Positions 1 to 7,395 of a stretch of 13,829 nucleotides of DNA are shown one piece after another; position 1 is the first letter of the stretch; the number at the start of each line of letters is the position of its first letter. The position numbers and the translations under genes are program-made. Source of the stretch: Fidelibacterota bacterium (GTDB lineage: Bacteria; Fidelibacterota; UBA8477; JABMPR01); contig JAUVDF010000010.1 of assembly GCA_030595455.1 (NCBI GenBank), positions 1-13,829 on the forward strand, in the 5' to 3' direction. The notes beneath the pieces are model-generated. The model was not told the origin of the DNA, did not search any database, and saw only the letters and a program-made list of their open reading frames with translations.

Positions 1-654
1 ATCGACCTTATCGATCTCAGCTTCAATGGCACCATTAATAAAATCTGAGATGACTGCATCAACAGCTACCCCTCTACCAGAGATCATCATCCCAGTTTGA
101 CCAGTACCGACAAATATCGAGTCTAGCCCCAATTCCTGTAAATGTTTTTGCAGGGCTAGTGCAGTGGTCATTTTTCCTACATTAGAATCAGAGCCAATGG
201 TGAGTAGAACCTTAGATTTTCTAGTACGCCAATTCCCTCTGGCAAACTTTAAGCCCCCAGGGGGTTTACGAACATCCCAAATAAGTTCATGGTAGGGTTT
301 TAATGCTTCAGTGTCAGCTAAAAACTGATGCAAGCCAGCCCAGACTTCCACACCAACTTCCAAAGCCTGTTTTAATTCAGGAATCCATTCAGGATTAACA
401 GCTCCACCGATGGGTGCAATCCCGATGGCCAAAGTATCCGGTTTATATTTTAAAGCTTCATTCACATCAGCCACAATGGGGATATCTCCACCATAATGGA
501 GAACATCCTGGGCGGTCTGCCCAGCCTTTTTACGATCAATAATTACTTGAATTTCAGCATGCCGAAATAGAATCAAACCATTGGCGGTCTTACTCCCGAG
601 AGCATTTAAATAATCCTGGGCATACAGGGCGAATCTGCGTTTAGCAGGAGTCAT
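1..654 (-). CDS. DUF1611 family P-loop protein, DgcN-like (3' end off window)
   Basis: The open frame runs from an ATG at 654 to the window edge without a stop, giving 218 residues of a family usually about 330-350 long, so the C-terminal third is missing. Residues 1-140 fit the N-terminal DUF1611 domain (for example PIGGAVNPEW at 81-90 and the HQFLAD stretch near 109). From about residue 148 a P-loop domain begins, with GSDSNVGKMTT at 154-164 as the nucleotide-binding loop and a GTGQTGMM segment at 184-190. Some members (DgcN) are reported as N-acetyltransferases in D-glutamate catabolism, working with an enolase-superfamily racemase (DgcA). Applying that here is inference. The gene starts 14 bp after the enoyl-CoA hydratase stop and is probably the ninth gene of the operon. 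No strong ribosome binding site is visible, which suits translational coupling. Family is confident; function is tentative. Confidence 0.85.
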   Translation of the reverse strand, partial: MTPAKRRFALYAQDYLNALGSKTANGLILFRHAEIQVIIDRKKAGQTAQDVLHYGGDIPIVADVNEALKYKPDTLAIGIAPIGGAVNPEWIPELKQALEVGVEVWAGLHQFLADTEALKPYHELIWDVRKPPGGLKFARGNWRTRKSKVLLTIGSDSNVGKMTTALALQKHLQELGLDSIFVGTGQTGMMISGRGVAVDAVISDFINGAIEAEIDKVD

Positions 655-668
655 AGTGGAATAATCAG

Positions 669-1445
669 CTATCTATTTTTAAACTTTGGTAATCTACGCT
701 CCAGAAAGGCATTGGCACCTTCTATGCGATCCTCAGTATCAAACACATCTCGAAACGTCCCTGCTTCCACTTTCAGCCCTTCTGACAGATGTAAACCGGC
801 ACCATCATAAACTGCCTTTAGAGTAAAAGCCTGAGCCTGGGGACCTTGACTCATGATCACCTCGGCGATTTCTTCGACCTTAGTCATGAGCTCTGCCTGG
901 CTAAATACCTGGTTGACCAATCCAATTCTAGCCGCTTCCTCTGAATCAATCATCCGTCCTGATAATAGCAAATCTAGAGCATGTCCGGTGCCGACCAGGC
1001 GCGGTAAGCGTTGAGTGCCCCCAAACCCGGCAATCACACCCAGTTTAACTTCAGGTTGACCAAATTGAGCATTCTCTGAAGCATAGCGCAAATGGCAGGC
1101 CAGTGCCAGCTCACAACCACCACCCAAAGCAAACCCATTAACAGCGGCAATGACTGGTTTGGTACTTGATTCTATAAGCGAGAAAACAGCCTGGCCACGA
1201 CTTGCAAAAGCATGGGCTTCCTCAGACGTCATTGATGGGAATTGACTAATATCTGCACCGGCAACAAAGGCTTTCTCACCGGCTCCGGTAATAATGATTA
1301 CCCGAACTTCTGCCTGCTCTTTTAGTTCTAAAAAACAACTTTCCAGTTCATCCAGAACCTGGGCATTTAAAGCATTTAATTTACTCTGCCGGTCTATTAA
1401 TACTTTGGCGATTCCGCCACTAATTTCCAGTTTTACGAATTCCAT
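669..1445 (-). CDS. Enoyl-CoA hydratase / crotonase family
   Basis: A 258-residue crotonase-fold enzyme, expected in the cytoplasm, that adds water across 2-enoyl-CoA thioesters (crotonyl-CoA or short-chain enoyl-CoA). The oxyanion-hole region is visible as AFVAGADI at 59-66 and NGFALGGGCELA at 103-114. Both acidic residues used by true hydratases are present: E112 in GGCEL and E132 in FGQPEVKLG. This supports hydratase activity over other crotonase-fold chemistries. The open frame extends 29 residues further upstream, but that part only reads through the trkH 3' end. The ATG at 1445 is preferred because a GGAG lies 6 nt upstream and the protein then begins like its family (MEFVKLEISGGIA). 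The trkH stop and this start share one base (TAATG), which indicates coupled translation. Exact substrate chain length cannot be read from sequence, and no other beta-oxidation gene is in the window. Confidence 0.93.
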   Translation of the reverse strand: MEFVKLEISGGIAKVLIDRQSKLNALNAQVLDELESCFLELKEQAEVRVIIITGAGEKAFVAGADISQFPSMTSEEAHAFASRGQAVFSLIESSTKPVIAAVNGFALGGGCELALACHLRYASENAQFGQPEVKLGVIAGFGGTQRLPRLVGTGHALDLLLSGRMIDSEEAARIGLVNQVFSQAELMTKVEEIAEVIMSQGPQAQAFTLKAVYDGAGLHLSEGLKVEAGTFRDVFDTEDRIEGANAFLERRLPKFKNR

Positions 1446-2938
1446 TACGATCTCCAAAAATGACGGTTGAAGAGCACCACGACTGTGAGAACTTCGAGAC
1501 GACCTAACATCATCATAAAGGTCATTGACCATTTCTCAAAATCACTAAAAAACGAAAAATTATCTGTGGGACCAACGTCAGCTAGACCCGGTCCAATATT
1601 ACTTAACATGGAGATAGAGGCCGTCGCACTGGTAACTAGATCATGTCCAAACGCGGTCAGAAATAGTGAATACCCCACAAATATCGCCACAAAGAAAAGT
1701 AAGAAGGTCGTTGTGTTACGTATGGCGTCATCATCTACAAATTGATTTCTTAATTTGATAGGCAGGTAGGCTCTGGGATGAATCATACGGCGTAGTTCAG
1801 TGATGGCCATCTTTGTGAACAGCAAAATACGAATTGCCTTAATTCCACCACCTGTCGAGCCAGCCATACCACCTACAAACATCAGACTGAAGAGTAGCAG
1901 TTGGGCAAACTGTGACCATTGTTCAAAATCAGCCGTGACAAAGCCAGTCGTTGTAATGATCGAAACGACTTGAAATACAACTTGTCTGATGGGTTCAGCA
2001 TTAAGGGCATTGACCACTAGGCTATCTACCTGATAGGATGGAGAGAAATATAGATCGATGAGCAAGACACCAACAGCCATTCCCATAATGCTCATCCAGA
2101 ATTGCCACTCGCGACTTTTCAGGTAGCGCGTAACCTTACCTTGAAGACCAAAGTAGTGGAGTGAGAAATTGGTTCCGGCTAAAACCATAAAAATGATAAT
2201 CACCCATTCAACATAGGCACTCTGAAAATGGGCAATAGAAGCATTTTTAGTTGAAAAACCACCTGTAGCCATTGTCCCAAAAGTATGACAGGCCGCATCA
2301 AACCAATCCATGGGTCCCAGCCATAACAAAATAAATTCTCCGGCTGAGATTAAAGCGTATACACCATATAGCAAGGTAGCTGTTTCAGAAATCCGGGGAG
2401 TAATTTTATCACTAACCGGACCAGGAGCTTCAGCGGCAAAAAGTAAGGTTCCACTTCTACCAGCTAAGGGCATGACAGTCACAGTAAACACGATGATCCC
2501 CATCCCACCTAACCAATGCGTAAAACTTCTCCAAAATAAAATTCCATGAGGCATACTTTCAATGTCGGTCAGGATAGATGCACCTGTGGTAGTAAAACCG
2601 GACATTGCCTCAAAAAAACTATCTGTATAAGAGAGGTCGGTGGCAAAGTACATGGGGAGAGCCCCAAAGATTGAAGCCGAAATCCAGCTCAGACTAACAC
2701 TTAAAAATACTTGTCGGGGAGCCAGGACATGGTTGTGGCGAGTAAGGATATAACTGAGACTGCCGACTGCCAGAGTTATGATCATGGCTTTGAGCAAAGC
2801 CATACTATCCCCATCACCATAAACCAGCGACACCAGGAGAGAAAAGCCCATGGAAACCCCAATAAAAAGGGTCAGTGCTGCCAGCACATTTATAGTCGGC
2901 AGCAGGCTAAAACGTTTAGTTGAATAGTTCTTCGACAT
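1445..2938 (-). CDS. trkH: Trk/Ktr potassium uptake system, membrane subunit TrkH
   Basis: The ion-conducting subunit of a K+ transporter in the inner membrane, about 497 residues, a normal TrkH length. It contains the four pseudo-repeated membrane-pore-membrane units of the superfamily. Numbered from a GTG at 2941, the selectivity-filter loops are TTTGAS (117-122, Gly120), ATGGFST (225-231, Gly227), TTTGF (330-334, Gly333) and SNIGPG (447-452, Gly450). The GGMAGSTGGGIK stretch at 357-368 matches the conserved segment that gates the pore in this family. The open frame starts with GTG-ATG. I chose the ATG at 2938, though the GTG one codon earlier cannot be excluded and no strong Shine-Dalgarno separates them. 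The start overlaps the trkA 3' end by 23 bp, so channel and regulatory ring are made together. It is probably gated by TrkA through NAD(H)/ATP binding, as known for the family. Confidence 0.95.
   Translation of the reverse strand: MSKNYSTKRFSLLPTINVLAALTLFIGVSMGFSLLVSLVYGDGDSMALLKAMIITLAVGSLSYILTRHNHVLAPRQVFLSVSLSWISASIFGALPMYFATDLSYTDSFFEAMSGFTTTGASILTDIESMPHGILFWRSFTHWLGGMGIIVFTVTVMPLAGRSGTLLFAAEAPGPVSDKITPRISETATLLYGVYALISAGEFILLWLGPMDWFDAACHTFGTMATGGFSTKNASIAHFQSAYVEWVIIIFMVLAGTNFSLHYFGLQGKVTRYLKSREWQFWMSIMGMAVGVLLIDLYFSPSYQVDSLVVNALNAEPIRQVVFQVVSIITTTGFVTADFEQWSQFAQLLLFSLMFVGGMAGSTGGGIKAIRILLFTKMAITELRRMIHPRAYLPIKLRNQFVDDDAIRNTTTFLLFFVAIFVGYSLFLTAFGHDLVTSATASISMLSNIGPGLADVGPTDNFSFFSDFEKWSMTFMMMLGRLEVLTVVVLFNRHFWRS
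1452..1455 (-). promoter_or_regulatory. Ribosome binding site deciding the enoyl-CoA hydratase start
   Basis: Read on the minus strand this is GGAG, six bases before the ATG at 1445. It lies inside the last codons of trkH. It decides the start against the 29-residue longer open frame that begins at 1532. Confidence 0.75.
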
Positions 2939-4268
2939 CACTCACTCTGGACGCTCTGGCAAATACAATGGCTCGATCACCAAGATTAATCACACTTGAT
3001 CCAGAGGCAATTTCTTCACCATCAGGACGAATAATTCCACCGACAACTGCATCCGGTGGGAAATCGACATCTTTCATGGGCACTCCAACGATCTTGCTAT
3101 TGGGCGCCGGAGATAATTCGATTACTTCTGTGTCAATTCCTTCCAGCATCATGACCGAATGGACTCGTCCCCTGACCACGTAACGCATAAAGGCATCCAC
3201 CGTGGACAGGTTCTTACTGACAACAGAGTTAAGCCCTAAGCCCTTGACCAGCGGTATGTAATCAGGTGAGTTGATATGGACAATAACCTTATCCACCCCT
3301 TTACGTTTGGCAATCAAACCGGCAAATAGATTTGAAGCTTCATCATCAGTCAGGGTGATTAAGGCATCAAAATCTCCAATACCCTCACTCTCTAAAAAGT
3401 CGACATCCATCCCATCGGCGTGGAGGAGTAGCACATCCGGTAATTCCTGAGCTGCTTTCTGCAGTTTGTCCTTACGGTGATCTACCAGGCGGATATTAAA
3501 TTGATCTTTCAGGTTGGCTGCCACAAGCCTGCCTAATTTCCCAGCCCCCATGATCATTACCGTTTTTATCTGTTTCTCCTGCTTAAAGCCACAGAGACGA
3601 TACATCTCTGCTAATTTTTCTTTCAGGCATACCACAAATATTTTATCCGCAGGCTGAAAAACATGATCTCCTCCTGGAATGATGGTTTCACCATCGCGGT
3701 CAATAGCAACCGTCCGGAAAGGCAATGAATCGTATTTCGCTCCTAATTCTCTCAGGGATTTATGCATCAACGCACAATCATTAGTGGGAGTTAAGGCCAC
3801 CATATAGACCTTGTTATGGCTATAGGTCATAATCTCTTGTGCTGTAGCATGCTGAACCAAATGCTGAATTTCACGAGCTGCAATTTGTTCGGGATTGATC
3901 ACCCGTTCTATACCCAGCTCCTTCAAATCAAGCAAGGCACCTTTTTTTTGATAATCCCCGCTACGGACTCGGGCTAGAATTTTTGCTTCAGGGTTAAGTT
4001 TTTTAGCTTTCATCGAAGCAACGATGTTGATTTCATCAATCCGCGTCACTGCCAGAAAAAGATCGGCAGACTCTACCTGGGCTTCCACCAGGATATTGGA
4101 TTGAGCACCATTTCCTTCAATTACCAGAGCATCTAACTCCTGCTTGGCTCTGAGCACTTTCTCTGCATCAGCATCAATAATGCTGATATCATTACCCTGC
4201 TCCGCTAAGGTCTTAGCCAAATAAAATCCTACACTACCAGCCCCAACAATGACAATTTTTTTCTTCAT
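2916..4268 (-). CDS. trkA: Trk system potassium uptake regulatory protein TrkA
   Basis: A 450-residue cytoplasmic regulator with two tandem RCK modules, each an RCK_N Rossmann domain plus an RCK_C domain, the usual full-length TrkA layout. The first nucleotide-binding loop is GAGSVG at 9-14 with an acid (D32) at the end of strand 2. The second is GAGKLG at 241-246 with D263. RCK_C segments follow each Rossmann fold, near 145-222 and 370-445. TrkA assembles as a ring under TrkH and couples K+ flux to bound nucleotides. Both glycine loops are intact, so both halves should bind nucleotide. The gene begins at an ATG three bases after the threonine aldolase stop, with a weak AGG-type ribosome site inside that gene, and ends overlapping trkH. 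The trkA-trkH order and overlap strongly support one functional K+ uptake system. Confidence 0.96.
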   Translation of the reverse strand: MKKKIVIVGAGSVGFYLAKTLAEQGNDISIIDADAEKVLRAKQELDALVIEGNGAQSNILVEAQVESADLFLAVTRIDEINIVASMKAKKLNPEAKILARVRSGDYQKKGALLDLKELGIERVINPEQIAAREIQHLVQHATAQEIMTYSHNKVYMVALTPTNDCALMHKSLRELGAKYDSLPFRTVAIDRDGETIIPGGDHVFQPADKIFVVCLKEKLAEMYRLCGFKQEKQIKTVMIMGAGKLGRLVAANLKDQFNIRLVDHRKDKLQKAAQELPDVLLLHADGMDVDFLESEGIGDFDALITLTDDEASNLFAGLIAKRKGVDKVIVHINSPDYIPLVKGLGLNSVVSKNLSTVDAFMRYVVRGRVHSVMMLEGIDTEVIELSPAPNSKIVGVPMKDVDFPPDAVVGGIIRPDGEEIASGSSVINLGDRAIVFARASRVSDVEELFN

Positions 4269-4271
4269 GCC

Positions 4272-5309
4272 TTAACCTAACACTTTTTTCAATGTTTCTT
4301 TTGCTATAGTTAATTGCTCATCACCAAAATCAAGATGGGTCACCAGTCGAATTCGGCGATCGCTAACCACTGATACAAGCAAACCTTCATTTTTGAATTG
4401 TGCTTCTATTTCGGCTGCATTACTCTTGGGAAAAGTCAGAATGACAATATTGGTCTGAGTCCAGGCCAGATCATTTTCAAGACACCCTAAATCCAGACAA
4501 GTCTCGGCTAACTCCTGCGCTCTACGATGATCATCTGCCAAACGTTCCACCTGGTTTGCCAAGGCATATAGTCCGGCAGCTGCCAGGCTGCCTACCTGAC
4601 GCATCCCACCACCAAACAGCTTCCGAAAACGATGAGCCCGATCAATAAAGTCAGCACTACCCACTAAGACCGAACCAATGGGAGCTCCCAGACCCTTGGA
4701 TAAACACAGGCTTACTGAGTCAAATGGCTCCGCATAAGCAATGGGATCAATACCGGTAGCAATCACAGCATTCATAAGGCGCGCACCGTCCAGATGCATA
4801 AGAAGCTGATGTTTTTGGGCGTATTCAGCTATTAATTCAATCATGGTAAGCGGGTATACAACACCACCGGCACGATTATGAGTATTTTCCAAAGTAATCA
4901 GGTGACTTTGAGCATAGTGGTGATCAGTAGGGCGGAGAGTCTCAGCTATTTGTCCAGGTTCCAGTATGCCAAACTCTCCCAAAAGTGGGTGGAGTTGTAC
5001 GCCACTGAGTAAAGCCGGTCCCCCACCTTCATAGTTAAAAATATGCGAATTATATTCACAAATGACTTCATCACCTGGTTGGGTATGGCTACGAATGGCT
5101 AATTGGTTGCTCATTGTACCTGAAGGGATGAACAGACCTGCTTCTTTCCCCAGCATATCAGCAACTCTATTCTGAAGCTCATTCATTAAGCGGTCTTCAC
5201 CATAAACATCATCCCCGACTTCAGCAGCATGCATAGCGCGTCGCATCTCGGCCGATGGTCTGGTGACCGTATCAGAGCGTAAATCAATAATATTCTCTAG
5301 CTTCATCAT
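4272..5309 (-). CDS. ltaE: Low-specificity L-threonine aldolase
   Basis: A PLP-dependent fold-type I enzyme of 345 residues that cleaves L-threonine or L-allo-threonine to glycine and acetaldehyde. The N-terminus IDLRSDTVTRP (8-18) is diagnostic. GDDVYGED at 32-39, SGTMSNQ at 63-69, H89 (ring stacking on PLP), the HLDGARL motif at 172-178 with D174 contacting the pyridine nitrogen, and the Schiff-base lysine K205 in SLCLSKGLGAPIG are all present. R321 in RRIRLVTHLD fits the substrate-carboxylate arginine. The start is either of two adjacent ATGs; a GAGAAG eight bases upstream favours the first, at 5309. The gene follows recN by 3 bp and precedes trkA by 3 bp. It supplies glycine or degrades threonine; its placement between DNA repair and K+ transport gives no clear functional hint. 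Some homologues act on beta-hydroxy amino acids more broadly, so substrate range is open. Confidence 0.94.
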   Translation of the reverse strand: MMKLENIIDLRSDTVTRPSAEMRRAMHAAEVGDDVYGEDRLMNELQNRVADMLGKEAGLFIPSGTMSNQLAIRSHTQPGDEVICEYNSHIFNYEGGGPALLSGVQLHPLLGEFGILEPGQIAETLRPTDHHYAQSHLITLENTHNRAGGVVYPLTMIELIAEYAQKHQLLMHLDGARLMNAVIATGIDPIAYAEPFDSVSLCLSKGLGAPIGSVLVGSADFIDRAHRFRKLFGGGMRQVGSLAAAGLYALANQVERLADDHRRAQELAETCLDLGCLENDLAWTQTNIVILTFPKSNAAEIEAQFKNEGLLVSVVSDRRIRLVTHLDFGDEQLTIAKETLKKVLG

Positions 5310-5312
5310 CTC

Positions 5313-7004
5313 TTAATCTTCTCGTTTAAGTAACTCTACTGCAGCCAGTCGCGTGGCATCACCGGGTGTACCATCCCCAATCAAGGTGGCGATTTCAGTG
5401 ATTCGTTCACTCTCATTTAAACGTCTCACCCGGGTCACAGTACGATCATTGATAAAATGTTTTTCCACCCGGAAATGACTATCTGCCAGGCTGGCGATCT
5501 GGGGCAAATGGGTAATACTGATAAGTTGGTGATGTTGACCAAGATCTCTGAGTTCAGTGCCAACTACACGGGCAATACGACCAGAGATACCAGTATCGAT
5601 TTCATCAAAAATTACGGTCCCAATCCCATCTTTTCCTGACATGGCCGATTTAATAGCTAACATGATTCGACTGATTTCACCGCCAGAGGCTATCCTAGCT
5701 AAAGGGCGAATAGGTTCACCGGGATTAGCCTGCATCCAGAAGGTTACCTTATCCATGCCGGAATCATCCGCTTTAAAGCGTTTGGACTGGAACTGGACCA
5801 AACCGTTTTCCTGTTCTTCCTGTTCCACCTCAATCTGAAACCGGGCTTTGGGAATACCGAGATGGCTTAATCGTTCTACAACGGTAGCGGATAGTTTCAG
5901 GGCTTCTTGTTTACGCCGCTTGCTTAGTTTTTCACAAGCATTAGAATACAGTTCAGTACTGGCTTTAATCGAAGTTAATAATTGCTCACGACTCCAATCA
6001 GGATCATCCTGCTTCCCAAGTCTGGCTTTGATTTCTTCCCAGTAGTTCAGTAATTCGGAGTAACTTTTATTATACTTCTGAGCAACACGATTAAGAATCT
6101 TTAGTCTGGACTCCACTTCACTGAGTCTTTGTGGATCAGAGCGGACCTCTTTCTCATACTCTGCTGCAAAATCTGCGATACTCTGTAATGATACGCGGGC
6201 TGCCAGGGCCTCAGGTAGAAACATGGCTGCTGTATCTGTATAGGTGCTTAAAGCCTCTAATTGGCTGATAATCTTGTTCAGGCGCTGGATTGCTGAACCC
6301 TCTACCTCTTGGGCGGCCTGGTAAAGAGCGGTGGCTTGTTCACTGATAGTCAGGGCGTTTTCCAGGACCCGGCGTTCTTTTTCCAACTCATCCAATTCAT
6401 TGGGCTGAGGATTGATATCATTCAACTCCTGGAGCTGGAAGGCATAAAGCTGTAATTGTTCCTGCCGACTGGAAGCATCCCGCTCCCGTTCTTTTAGCTC
6501 ACGGACTAAAACTGAGAGTGATTGATACTTTCCAGAAACATCCAGTATAAGATTATTGGTTTCGGCAAATTGATCCAGAAAATCAATATGGTGTTCTTCA
6601 TTGAGCAGATACTGGTGTTCATGTTGGCCATGTAGATCCACTAGTAGATCCCCCAGTTCCTTAAGCTCTTGAACTGATCTACTTTGCCCGTTGATCCAGA
6701 CTTTTGAACTCCCTTGAAGTTTAATCTCCCGCTTTACTGTGATAATGGCAGTTTCGATACCAAGGCTCTCAATTTTAGCCAATTTATCTCGTTTGACCTC
6801 AAATACAGCCTCAACAATAGCGCTGGGGTATCCTTCGCGGATAAAGTCCTTAAAAGCACGTTCTCCCAGAGCAATACTCAGGGCGTCTACAATCAGAGAT
6901 TTACCAACTCCAGTCTCTCCGGTAATAACATTCAAACCATTGTCAAAGCTGACATTCGCTTCATCTACAATTGCAAAATTTTTGATATGGAGAGTCTTAA
7001 GCAT
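5313..7004 (-). CDS. recN: DNA repair ATPase RecN
   Basis: An SMC-like ATPase of 563 residues, normal RecN length, acting early in double-strand-break repair on the nucleoid. The head domain is split. The N-terminal part carries Walker A GETGVGKS at 29-36 and a Q-loop region HGQHEHQYLL at 125-134. The C-terminal part carries the ABC signature ASGGEISR at 439-446, Walker B TVIFDEID at 463-470 and the switch histidine in ITHLPQ (H499). Between them, roughly residues 155-375, lies a charged Glu/Lys/Leu-rich region consistent with the short RecN coiled coil. All ATPase motifs are intact. The ATG at 7004 overlaps the last 8 bp of the upstream VanZ-like gene. In many bacteria recN is SOS-controlled with its own promoter; here it sits inside a packed operon and I see no obvious LexA-like site at its start, which suggests co-transcription with acpS-nnr. 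Confidence 0.96.
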   Translation of the reverse strand: MLKTLHIKNFAIVDEANVSFDNGLNVITGETGVGKSLIVDALSIALGERAFKDFIREGYPSAIVEAVFEVKRDKLAKIESLGIETAIITVKREIKLQGSSKVWINGQSRSVQELKELGDLLVDLHGQHEHQYLLNEEHHIDFLDQFAETNNLILDVSGKYQSLSVLVRELKERERDASSRQEQLQLYAFQLQELNDINPQPNELDELEKERRVLENALTISEQATALYQAAQEVEGSAIQRLNKIISQLEALSTYTDTAAMFLPEALAARVSLQSIADFAAEYEKEVRSDPQRLSEVESRLKILNRVAQKYNKSYSELLNYWEEIKARLGKQDDPDWSREQLLTSIKASTELYSNACEKLSKRRKQEALKLSATVVERLSHLGIPKARFQIEVEQEEQENGLVQFQSKRFKADDSGMDKVTFWMQANPGEPIRPLARIASGGEISRIMLAIKSAMSGKDGIGTVIFDEIDTGISGRIARVVGTELRDLGQHHQLISITHLPQIASLADSHFRVEKHFINDRTVTRVRRLNESERITEIATLIGDGTPGDATRLAAVELLKRED

Positions 7005-7395
7005 TTTTTCTGAATTGTTCCAATACAGGTATCCTCATCAAGAGCGAGAAAGTAATTATGGAGAGGATCAGACCAAACACATCTGCAACGACGTCTTCAA
7101 GTGTGGAATACCGAGTTGGAACGAAGGCTTGATACAATTCATCAGCAATAGCAAAGAGGGCTCCAACGCTTACAGCCAGTCGATAGGAGGGTTTAAGTTC
7201 ACTGTGTGGTTTATCTCTATAAAAAGCCCAAATCAGGGCAATACCAAATAGATTGTATTCGGTGAAATGAAGATAAAAATCTCCTATCCCCTGGGAGTAT
7301 GTACCAACTGTGGTTTGATCCAAACTAGACAAGGCCAGAATGAGCAAAACATAGAGTATAGCCGGTGCAAAATATTTAAGTCGGTAGATTGCCAT
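6997..7395 (-). CDS. VanZ-like family membrane protein
   Basis: A 132-residue protein with about four membrane segments, near 8-25, 45-59, 71-88 and 103-120. Family signatures are visible: an Asp-His-Glu-Tyr pattern in GDFYLHFTEYNLFG (D39, H43, E46, Y47) and DELYQAFVPTRYSTLED (85-101). The usual Asn in the following helix (typically DVLANTLG-like) is Asp105 here (VVADVFG). VanZ domains are linked to low-level teicoplanin resistance in one Enterococcus protein, but most chromosomal members have no established function, so no resistance role should be assumed. The start at 7395 overlaps nnr by 20 bp; an AAAGGAG lies only 1 nt before this ATG, an unusually short spacing, and no better in-frame start is visible. 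Its 3' end overlaps recN by 8 bp. Family assignment is good; role unknown, probably envelope-related. Confidence 0.85.
   Translation of the reverse strand: MAIYRLKYFAPAILYVLLILALSSLDQTTVGTYSQGIGDFYLHFTEYNLFGIALIWAFYRDKPHSELKPSYRLAVSVGALFAIADELYQAFVPTRYSTLEDVVADVFGLILSIITFSLLMRIPVLEQFRKNA

Noticed and set aside
1446..1532. 29-codon N-terminal extension of the enoyl-CoA hydratase
   Set aside because: It only reads the trkH 3' end in another frame, does not look like a crotonase N-terminus, and a well-placed GGAG marks the ATG at 1445.
6739..7251. Plus-strand 170-codon open frame
   Set aside because: It is antisense to recN and the VanZ-like gene, both of which have clear family motifs; no motif or start signal supports the antisense frame.
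7393..7395. Antibiotic-resistance reading of the VanZ-like gene
   Set aside because: Only the family fold is supported; there are no vanA/B/H/X/Y-type genes here, so calling it a resistance gene would be unsupported.
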